From UBA7803 sp041395905 (GTDB lineage Bacteria > Pseudomonadota > Gammaproteobacteria > Pseudomonadales > Azotimanducaceae), in NCBI GenBank assembly GCA_041395905.1, contig JAWKZP010000006.1, forward strand, positions 204,264 through 268,263: a stretch of 64,000 nucleotides of DNA, in the 5' to 3' direction. The translations under genes were made by a program, and so were the position numbers. Below the pieces are notes generated by a model. The model worked only from the letters and a program-made list of their open reading frames with translations, made no database searches and was not told where the DNA came from. Position 1 is the first letter of the stretch; the number at the start of each line of letters is the position of its first letter. This document shows positions 24,207 to 31,151 of this stretch, piece by piece.

Positions 24207-25046
24207 TCAGGCGCCCTGGGCCGGAAGCATGGCGCTCTTCGGCCAGCGCCGCTTGGTGCACAGCCATTCGTCGGGCCGCTCGCGGATCCAGCTTTCCAGC
24301 AGCGCGTTGTACTGCAGCGTGAGGTCGATGGCAGCGGCTTTGCCGGCGCCGGCCTCGCGTGCGTGCAGCGGCGCCAGAAGCTCGAGCTCGAAGCGCGCAG
24401 GACCCAGGCGTTTGGCGCGCGCGGGCACCAGCGGGTAGTCGAGTCGCAGCGCCATGCGCGCCGGGCTGATGGTGGTGGGCGTTGCTACGTCGAACAGCGG
24501 CAGCGACACGCCGGTGTCCACGCGCACGTCGAGCAGCAGGCCGACCGAACCGCCGGCCAGGCTCTTGCGGGTGAACTCGCGAAGAGCGTCCTGTTTGGGT
24601 ACGTAGCGGCACCTGGAGGCGCGCCGGAAGCGCTGCAGCAGCGCGTCGAGATACGGATTGCGCTGCGGGCCGTAGACGCCGTTCATGTTGCGCGTGGTGT
24701 GGCCCAGGTAGCAGCCCAGCAGCTCCCAGTTGGCCAGGTGCGCGGCCGCTACCACGATGGGCGTGCCGGCATCGAGCAGAGCCTGAGTTTCCGGCGCAAT
24801 CTTCACCTCCAGGCCGTCGCGGTAAATGCGCCCGAGATGCGGGTACTCGAACAGCACCGCACCGAAATTTCGCCAGACGCCGCGCGCGAGCGACTGGATC
24901 TCGGCCTCGTCGGCACCGGCGCAGGCGACCCTCAGGTTGCCGACGACCTGACGCTGCTTGCGCACCTTCGGTCCCAGAAAGCCGAACAGCGCGGCACCGG
25001 TTCGCGATGCCCATGCGGGGGGCAGCAGCGCTGCCAGGCCCCACAT
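24207..25046 (-). CDS. LpxL/HtrB-family lysophospholipid or lipid A acyltransferase
   Basis: LPLAT-superfamily acyltransferase of at least 279 residues. The catalytic Hx4D/E is AAHLANWELLG (His near 101, Glu near 106); the downstream acceptor motif region GVYGPQRNPYLDALLQRFRRASRCRYVPKQDALREFTRKSLAGGSVGLLLD is typical of LpxL/LpxM. Known members acylate lipid A precursors from acyl-ACP. First gene of the eight-gene minus-strand operon, so its acceptor may be lipid A or a sphingolipid intermediate. Start oddity: family-like sequence (IVRQLAYLVQAAGACL) continues in frame upstream of the ATG at 25046, but no ATG, GTG or TTG is found there; see findings. The true N terminus may lie near 25094. Confidence 0.85.
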   Translation of the reverse strand: MWGLAALLPPAWASRTGAALFGFLGPKVRKQRQVVGNLRVACAGADEAEIQSLARGVWRNFGAVLFEYPHLGRIYRDGLEVKIAPETQALLDAGTPIVVAAAHLANWELLGCYLGHTTRNMNGVYGPQRNPYLDALLQRFRRASRCRYVPKQDALREFTRKSLAGGSVGLLLDVRVDTGVSLPLFDVATPTTISPARMALRLDYPLVPARAKRLGPARFELELLAPLHAREAGAGKAAAIDLTLQYNALLESWIRERPDEWLCTKRRWPKSAMLPAQGA

Positions 25047-25167
25047 CAGGCAGGCGCCGGCGGCTTGGACGAGGTATGCGAGCTGGCGGACGATATCGAG
25101 GCTCCTGTCGATGCAGACTGCCGTGCAGGCGGCAGTTCGGGTGCGGCCGCAACCGGAACGGCGGGCA

Positions 25168-25173
25168 ATTATA
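25168..25173 (-). promoter_or_regulatory. Candidate -10 box for the lipid transport/ceramide operon
   Basis: A perfect TATAAT followed by TGCCCGCC on the minus strand, about 75 bases upstream of the AGGAG that precedes the acyltransferase coding sequence. No matching -35 is visible, as with other TATAAT boxes in this window. It sits in the 267-base divergent region shared with the DUF2855 gene. Confidence 0.35.
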
Positions 25174-25313
25174 GATCACCTGGTCCCCGGACCGCCGCAC
25201 GCGGTCCAGCCGGCTGACAGTTGGTGTACGCTTGGTGACCCGCCGCGCAGCCTGACGCCCCTCGATGCCTGAGGGCCTGTCGTGCGCCGGCACCTGACGG
25301 AGGCGGCTGACCC

Positions 25314-26411
25314 GTGAACGGACAACTCGATTTCCAGGTGCGCAGAGACGACCTGCACACCACCCGGTGGCACGAATCGGCCCTGCCGCAGGCGCTGGCA
25401 GAGCAGCAGGTGCTGCTGCGCGTGGACGCCTTTGCGTTCACGGCCAACAACGTCACCTACGCCGTGGCGGGCGACAGCATGCACTACTGGCAGTTCTTCC
25501 CCGCGGAATCCGGTTGGGGTCGTATCCCTGTCTGGGGCTTCGGCGACGTGCTCGAGTCGGCGCACCCGGAGATTTCTGCCGGTGAGCGTCTGTATGGCTA
25601 CTTTCCCATGTCCAGCCACCTGGTGATCGCCGCGGGACGGGTCAGCGCGCGCGGGTTGCAGGACGTCAGTGCGCACCGGGCCGGCCTCGCCGCCGTGTAC
25701 AACCAGTACGCGCGGACAGCCGCAGATCCTGGCTACCGCGCCGATGCCGAAGCGGCGCAGATGCTCTATCGGCCGCTGTTCACGACCTCGTTCCTGCTAG
25801 ACGACTTTCTGGCCGACAATGACTTCTTCGGGGCCGAACGGGTGATGCTCACCAGCGCCTCGTCCAAGACGTCGCTGGGGCTCGCCTGGCTGCTGCACGC
25901 CCGGCGCGCTGATCGAGTGCGCGTGGTCGGCCTGACTTCGGCGACAAACCGCGATTTCGTCACGGGGCTCGGCTGCTATGACGAGGTGGTGACCTACGAG
26001 TCCATCGGCGATCTGCCGCGTCGCGGCTCGGTGATCGTGGACATGGCCGGCAACGGCGCAGTGCTGGCCGCGGTGCACGATCATCTGGGCGACGCACTAC
26101 GCTACAGCTGCCTGGTGGGCGCGACCCACTGGGACGCCCGTGCGGGTGCGCGCGACATGGCGGGGCCCAGGCCGCAGCTGTTCTTTGCACCCGCGCACAT
26201 CGAGCGGCGCCGTGCCGACTGGGGGCCGGCCGGTCTGGAGCAGCGCATCGCCGAGGCCTGGGACGGCTTCGTCGCCGCGGCCGCGCGCTGGATCCATGTC
26301 GAGCACGGCCGCGGTCCGGCTGACGTGGAACGCATCTACCGGCGCGTGCTTGACGGTGCAGCGTCGCCGGCTGTCGGCTATGTGCTCTCCGTGCACGCGG
26401 ATGCCGGCTGA
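25314..26411 (+). CDS. DUF2855 family protein (MDR-like fold)
   Basis: Protein of 365 residues. The N terminus resembles a medium-chain reductase GroES-like domain (QQVLLRVDAFAFTANNVTYAVAGDSMHYWQFFPA, SGWGRIPVWGFGDVLES), and a later segment VMLTSASSKTSLGLAWLLHARRADRVRVVGLTSATNRDFVTGLGCYDEVVTYE resembles a cofactor-binding domain with an SASSKT loop in place of GxGxxG. This matches what I recall of DUF2855, a family without known reaction. GTG start with GGAGG 11 bases upstream. First gene of a collinear set running to 31079, although 87 bases separate it from the next gene. Confidence 0.8.
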   Translation: MNGQLDFQVRRDDLHTTRWHESALPQALAEQQVLLRVDAFAFTANNVTYAVAGDSMHYWQFFPAESGWGRIPVWGFGDVLESAHPEISAGERLYGYFPMSSHLVIAAGRVSARGLQDVSAHRAGLAAVYNQYARTAADPGYRADAEAAQMLYRPLFTTSFLLDDFLADNDFFGAERVMLTSASSKTSLGLAWLLHARRADRVRVVGLTSATNRDFVTGLGCYDEVVTYESIGDLPRRGSVIVDMAGNGAVLAAVHDHLGDALRYSCLVGATHWDARAGARDMAGPRPQLFFAPAHIERRRADWGPAGLEQRIAEAWDGFVAAAARWIHVEHGRGPADVERIYRRVLDGAASPAVGYVLSVHADAG

Positions 26412-26498
26412 CCCGGCGGCAGGCGATGGTACGATGCCGGGCGGTGCGATCGGTGGGGGCCGTTCGCAGGGTTTCGGTACAGGTGGGGGAGAAACAGA

Positions 26499-27323
26499 AT
26501 GAGAACGATTGCGGGCGCGCTTTGCGCCATTGTGCTGACCGGCTGGGCGCACGCCGGTGAGGTGGAACGCTTCGTGCGCTTCGCCACCGACACCGGCGCG
26601 CGCTACGGCCAGGTGCTCGGTGATCAGGTGCAGCCGCTCAGCGCGGCACCCTGGCTCGACGGCAGGGCCGCGGGGGCCCCGGTGGCGCTGGCCGGGCTGG
26701 AGCTGCTGGCGCCGGCAGAGCCGTCGAAGGTGATTGCGGTAGGCTTCAACTACATCAGCCATCGTGGCGAGCGTGAGCCGGACCCCTACCCAGGCTTGTT
26801 CGCCAAATTTCCCACGTCCATCAGCGGGCCGACCGCCGACATCGTCTACCCCGCGGACGCCACGGTGCTGCACTACGAAGGCGAGATGGTGGTGGTCATC
26901 GGCCGTACGGCCCGCGCCGTGCCGCAGGCGCAGGCGGCTCAGTACGTGTTCGGCGTCATGGCCGGCGACGACGTCAGCGAGCGTGCCTGGCAGCGCGACG
27001 ACCTGCAGTGGCTGCGGGCCAAGGCATCCGACGGCTTCGGTCCGATCGGCCCGATGGTGGTGCGCGGCATCGACTACGGCGATCTGCTGCTCGAAACCCG
27101 GGTCAACGGCGAGGTGAAGCAGAGTCAGCGCACCAGCGACCTGATCTTCGACGTCCCCTACATCGTCAGCTACGTGAGCCGGTACGTGACCCTGTTGCCG
27201 GGCGATCTGATCTTCACCGGCACACCCGGCGCCACCTCGGCCATCGAACCGGGCGACCTGGTGGAAGTGACGCTCGAGGGCGTGGGCAGCATCCGCAACC
27301 GCGTCGTCGCCGCGCCGCGCTGA
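26499..27323 (+). CDS. Fumarylacetoacetate hydrolase family protein with signal peptide
   Basis: FAH-superfamily protein of 274 residues. The C-terminal FAH domain starts around 75 (KVIAVGFNYISHRGER) and carries the metal ligands in LHYEGEMVVVIG (E-x-E, about 125-135) and AGDDVSERAWQ (Asp), followed by SDGFGPIGPMVV and GDLIFTGTPGATSAIEPGDLVEVTLEGVGSIRN. The family cleaves C-C bonds or isomerises or decarboxylates oxo acids in aromatic and sugar-acid degradation. The first 19 residues (RTIAGALCAIVLTGWAHAGE) look like a cleavable signal peptide, which is unusual for a normally cytosolic family. Nine bases separate it from the FAD oxidoreductase downstream. Confidence 0.88.
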   Translation: MRTIAGALCAIVLTGWAHAGEVERFVRFATDTGARYGQVLGDQVQPLSAAPWLDGRAAGAPVALAGLELLAPAEPSKVIAVGFNYISHRGEREPDPYPGLFAKFPTSISGPTADIVYPADATVLHYEGEMVVVIGRTARAVPQAQAAQYVFGVMAGDDVSERAWQRDDLQWLRAKASDGFGPIGPMVVRGIDYGDLLLETRVNGEVKQSQRTSDLIFDVPYIVSYVSRYVTLLPGDLIFTGTPGATSAIEPGDLVEVTLEGVGSIRNRVVAAPR

Positions 27324-27331
27324 CTGCCAGC

Positions 27332-28642
27332 TTGAGGGCCCCTTATCCGAGCTACGAGAGACCCTGCGGCTGGCAGGCACTGCTGCCTGCGGCCCCGCCG
27401 CGGCCGCGTCTCGCCGGCAGCGAACGCGCCGACCTGGTGGTGGTGGGCGCGGGCTTCACCGGCCTCGCGGCCGCGCGCACCTGGGCGGAGCAGCGACCCG
27501 CGGATCGCGTGCTGGTGCTCGATGCAGCGGCCGTGGGCGACGGCAGCCCGGGCCGGAACTCGGGTTTCATGCTCGAGATCACCCTGGCCGACGACGCCGA
27601 CCCGGCGGCGGTATCGCGGCTGGCGCGCTGCAACGAGCTCATCGGCGACACCATGACCTGGCTGCGCGAGCTGGTGCAGGATCACGGCATCGACTGTCAG
27701 CTGGCGCGCTCGGGTACCTACCGGGGCGCCGCCACGACCGTGGGTGAACGCAATCTGGCCCGGTACCGGGCGTTTCTGGAAGCGGCGGGTCTGCCGTTCG
27801 AGAGCCTCGACCGCGACGCCCTCGCGGCCCGCATCGGCACGCGTTTCTATCGCGCGGGCCTGTACTCGCCCGACTGCTCTCTGGTGCAGCCGGCGGCGTT
27901 GATCCGCGGCCTGGCGGCGGCGCTGCCCGCGTCGGTGGAGATCCTCGAGCACAGCCCCGTGGTGGAGCTTTCGCCCCCGGGCAGGCCCGCCGGTGGCTGG
28001 CGCGTCCGTGGCCAGCAAGGGGTGGTTGAGACCCCGCGTGTGATACTGGCCAACAATGGCTTTGCCCGCGGTCTTGGGGTGGGTGCGTCGCGCCTCGCGG
28101 TGATCTACACCTATGCGGGACTCACCGGGCCCCTGGAGCCGGGCGAGCTCGAGAGCCTCGGCAGCGACCCCGGCTGGGGACTGCTGCCGGCGCACCGGCT
28201 CGGCACCACGCTGCGCCGGACGGCGGATGGGCGCCTGCTGGCGCGGTCTTTGTACGGCTACGAACGCGAGTCGGACAATGCGCACGTCGCCGTGCAGCTG
28301 GCGGCGTCGCTGCGCCGGCGCTTCCCGCAGCTCGACCGGCTCGCCGGGCCGCAGCCGTTCGCCGAGGTCTGGGGCGGCACCACCGGCCTCACCTATAACG
28401 GCGCGCCCCTGTGGGGGGAACCGCGCCCGGGCCTGTACGTGTCGGCCGGCTGCAACGGTGGCGGCGTGGTGAAAGGATCGCTGTTCGGGCGCTTGCTGGC
28501 GCGCCGCGCTCTGGGCGAGGCCGTACCTGACGTCGGCGCGCTGTTCGGTGCTGCCAGCTGGATGCCGCCGGAACCGCTGCGGCGCCTGGGCTTCGTGCTG
28601 CAGTCGAGCTGGGAGCGCCTGAGCGCGCGCGCTGAAGCCTGA
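27332..28642 (+). CDS. FAD-dependent amine/amino-acid oxidoreductase, DAO family (PuuB-like)
   Basis: Flavoprotein of 436 residues. The dinucleotide-binding motif is ADLVVVGAGFTGLAAARTWAE (about 30-50); GSPGRNSGFM near 70 is typical of gamma-glutamylputrescine oxidase and related DAO enzymes; the C-terminal FAD contact is GLYVSAGCNGGGVVKGSLFGRLLA (about 367-390). Such enzymes oxidise secondary or primary amines to imines with release of H2O2 or with an electron acceptor. No ATG is available at the 5' end; the TTG at 27332, nine bases after the FAH stop, gives a family-like N terminus (YPSYERPCGWQALLP). Substrate unknown. Confidence 0.85.
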   Translation: MRAPYPSYERPCGWQALLPAAPPRPRLAGSERADLVVVGAGFTGLAAARTWAEQRPADRVLVLDAAAVGDGSPGRNSGFMLEITLADDADPAAVSRLARCNELIGDTMTWLRELVQDHGIDCQLARSGTYRGAATTVGERNLARYRAFLEAAGLPFESLDRDALAARIGTRFYRAGLYSPDCSLVQPAALIRGLAAALPASVEILEHSPVVELSPPGRPAGGWRVRGQQGVVETPRVILANNGFARGLGVGASRLAVIYTYAGLTGPLEPGELESLGSDPGWGLLPAHRLGTTLRRTADGRLLARSLYGYERESDNAHVAVQLAASLRRRFPQLDRLAGPQPFAEVWGGTTGLTYNGAPLWGEPRPGLYVSAGCNGGGVVKGSLFGRLLARRALGEAVPDVGALFGAASWMPPEPLRRLGFVLQSSWERLSARAEA

Positions 28643-28671
28643 TCGGGGCGCCCGCGGGCGAGGAGGATTTC

Positions 28672-30093
28672 ATGGAACAGGCTGCGGCCGAGACCATCAC
28701 GCACTACGGCGCGCTGTCGCTGCTGCCGGCCAGCGTCGCCATCGTGCTCGCCTTCGTCACGCGCAACACCGTGTTCTCCCTCGCCGTTGCGTGCCTGGTG
28801 GGGGTGCTGGCCATGGGTCAGGGGCTGCTCGGGTTTCCGAACCTGCTGAAGAACGCGCTCGGCACCACCAGCTTCTCCTGGATCCTGCTGCTGGAGCTGT
28901 TCATCGGCGCGCTCATCGCGTTTTTCCAGCGCACCGGCGCCGTGCGCAATTTCAGCGCCTGGGTGGAGCGGCGGCGCCTGACACGGGTGCGCGTGCAGCT
29001 CATGGCCTGGTTTCTGGGCATGTTCGTGTTCTTCAGCGACTATTTCAGCCCGCTGTTCGTCGGCAGCACCATGCGCGGGCTGTGCGACCGCTACCGGGTC
29101 TCGCGGGAGAAGCTCGCCTACATCGCCGACTCGACCTCTGCGCCGGTGAGCGTGCTGGTGCCGATCACCGGCTGGGCCGTGTTCATCGCCGGGCTGCTCA
29201 TCGGCATGGGCCCCATTCATGATGCCGAGAGCGCCATGCTCGCGTTCACCTATTCCATCCCCTACAACTTTTATGCCTGGCTCGCGGTGCTCAGCGTCGG
29301 CGTGCTGTGCCTGAAGTCGGTACCGCAGTTCGGCCCCATGGCGCGGGCCGAGCGGCGTGCGGAGCAGGAAGGCAAGGTGCTGCGCGATGGCGCCGAGCCG
29401 CTGATGGGCGAGGAGCTGACCGACATCCAGCCCTACGAAGGCGTGCCGACGCACCTGTTCTGGAACTTCTTTCTGCCGGTGCTGATCGTCATCGGCGTGG
29501 GTGTCGGCTCCTTCGTGGTGATCAAATCGGCGCTGACCATGGAAGCGTTTCTGACCGCCGTGGTGGTAGCCGGCATCGTCATGCGCCTGCAGGGCATTCC
29601 GTTTCCCGACATCATGCGCACCGCCACCGCCGGCATGAAGGGCGTGATGCCGGCGATCATCATTCTGGCGTTCGCCTACGCACTCAATGACCTCTCCAAG
29701 GCGCTCGGCACCGCGCAGTACATCGTCGAGATCACCCGCGCCTGGTTGACCCCGGGGCTGCTGCCCGCGCTGACGTTTCTGATCGCCGGCACCATCGCCT
29801 TCTCCACGGGCACCTCCTGGGGCACGTTCGCGATCATGATGCCAATCGCGGTGCCGCTGGCGTTCAGCTTCAGCGGCGGCGAGCTTGACCCGTTGGTCTA
29901 CGCCACGGTCTCAGCGGTGGCGGGCGGCGGTGTGTTCGGCGACCACTGCTCGCCCCTGTCCGATACGTCGATTCTTGCCTCCACCGGTGCGGCGTCTGAT
30001 CATATCGATCACATCAAGACGCAGATTCCCTACGCGCTGGTGGTGGCCGTGGTAACGCTGGTGCTCTATGTGCTGCTGGGCCAGATCGGTTGA
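28672..30093 (+). CDS. NhaC-type Na+/H+ antiporter family transporter
   Basis: Integral membrane protein of 473 residues with roughly eleven hydrophobic segments. The family pattern is clear in ADSTSAPVSVLVPITGWAVFIAGLL (about 155-180), GTIAFSTGTSWGTFAIMMPIAVPLAF (about 370-395) and GGGVFGDHCSPLSDTSILASTGA (about 420-442). NhaC-like carriers exchange Na+ for H+ or for organic anions such as malate/lactate. AGGAGG stands nine bases before the ATG. In a row of catabolic enzymes it may import the cassette's substrate rather than act in pH homeostasis; this is inference. Confidence 0.88.
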   Translation: MEQAAAETITHYGALSLLPASVAIVLAFVTRNTVFSLAVACLVGVLAMGQGLLGFPNLLKNALGTTSFSWILLLELFIGALIAFFQRTGAVRNFSAWVERRRLTRVRVQLMAWFLGMFVFFSDYFSPLFVGSTMRGLCDRYRVSREKLAYIADSTSAPVSVLVPITGWAVFIAGLLIGMGPIHDAESAMLAFTYSIPYNFYAWLAVLSVGVLCLKSVPQFGPMARAERRAEQEGKVLRDGAEPLMGEELTDIQPYEGVPTHLFWNFFLPVLIVIGVGVGSFVVIKSALTMEAFLTAVVVAGIVMRLQGIPFPDIMRTATAGMKGVMPAIIILAFAYALNDLSKALGTAQYIVEITRAWLTPGLLPALTFLIAGTIAFSTGTSWGTFAIMMPIAVPLAFSFSGGELDPLVYATVSAVAGGGVFGDHCSPLSDTSILASTGAASDHIDHIKTQIPYALVVAVVTLVLYVLLGQIG

Positions 30094-30119
30094 GGGCGTC
30101 AGGGAACGGTGGAGAGCTC

Positions 30120-31079
30120 ATGTCCGACGTGCCGGTGATCAGTCTCAGGAATCTGGAAGACAGCGCACAGGCGCTGGCGCAGCTCGATGCGGCCTGCCGC
30201 CAATGGGGGTTCTTCCAGATCGTCGACCATGGGCTCGATACCGGGCGGATCGAGGCCCTGGAGCGGGCTGCCCACCAGTTCTTCGCGCTGCCCCGGGCGC
30301 GCAAGCTCGAGATCGAACGCAGCGCGGACAACGTCTGGGGCTACTTCGATCGCGAGCTGACCAAGAACCGTCAGGACTGGAAGCAGATTTTCGACTTTGG
30401 CCCCACGGACGCCGGCGGACCGCTGGCGCAGAGCACCGCTCAGTGGCCGCGTGAGCTGCCTGGCTTCCGTGCAGCCGTCGAAGCGCACTTTCAGGATTGC
30501 GAGCGGATCGCGCTGCGCCTGCTCGACGCGCTGGCCAGCAATCTCGGCGTGCCGCCCGGCACGTTGCGGCAGGCGTTCCTGCCGGCGCATACCAGCTTCC
30601 TGCGCTTGAACTACTACCCCGTCTGCAGGCAACCGGCAGCGCCGGATGCGCCCACGGTGGGGGTGCAGGGCGAGCTGGGAATCCACCATCACACGGATGC
30701 CGGCGCGCTGACGGTGCTGCTGCAGGATTCTCAGCCCGGATTGCAGGTGTTGCACGACGGCGCCTGGCGCCTGGTGCAGCCGCTTGCCGGTGCGTTGACG
30801 ATCAACATCGGCGACGTGGTGCAGGTGTGGTCCAACGATCGCTACCGCGCGCCGCTGCACCGGGTGCTGGCCAGTGCCCGGGCCGAACGCTACAGCGCGG
30901 CGTTTTTCTTCAACCCCAGCTACGCGCACGACTATGCGCCGGTCCCCGGCTGCTGTGACGCCGACCACCCGCCGCGCTACCGACCGATAAACTGGGGTGA
31001 GTTTCGTGCCGGCCGCGCGGCCGGCGACTACGCCGATTACGGCGAGGAAATTCAGATCGAGCATTTTCAGGTGGCCTGA
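30120..31079 (+). CDS. Isopenicillin N synthase family 2-oxoglutarate/Fe(II) oxygenase
   Basis: Non-heme iron oxygenase of 319 residues. The N-terminal DIOX_N segment VPVISLRN...WGFFQIVDHGL is present; the catalytic core carries LGIHHHTDAGALTVLLQD (His and Asp ligands), APLHRVLAS (second His) and ERYSAAFFFNP (RxS, 2-oxoglutarate binding). Members hydroxylate, desaturate or cyclise small molecules. The start at 30120 is preceded by GGTGGAGAG; the ORF extends upstream to 30090, overlapping the antiporter. Last gene of the cassette beginning at 25314. Substrate cannot be read. Confidence 0.9.
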   Translation: MSDVPVISLRNLEDSAQALAQLDAACRQWGFFQIVDHGLDTGRIEALERAAHQFFALPRARKLEIERSADNVWGYFDRELTKNRQDWKQIFDFGPTDAGGPLAQSTAQWPRELPGFRAAVEAHFQDCERIALRLLDALASNLGVPPGTLRQAFLPAHTSFLRLNYYPVCRQPAAPDAPTVGVQGELGIHHHTDAGALTVLLQDSQPGLQVLHDGAWRLVQPLAGALTINIGDVVQVWSNDRYRAPLHRVLASARAERYSAAFFFNPSYAHDYAPVPGCCDADHPPRYRPINWGEFRAGRAAGDYADYGEEIQIEHFQVA

Positions 31080-31151
31080 AAAGTCGCCTGAAAGCGCGGC
31101 CGAAACGGCGCCCGGGTACAGTCGGGCCGGGTACGCAGGGAGCGGGTAACC

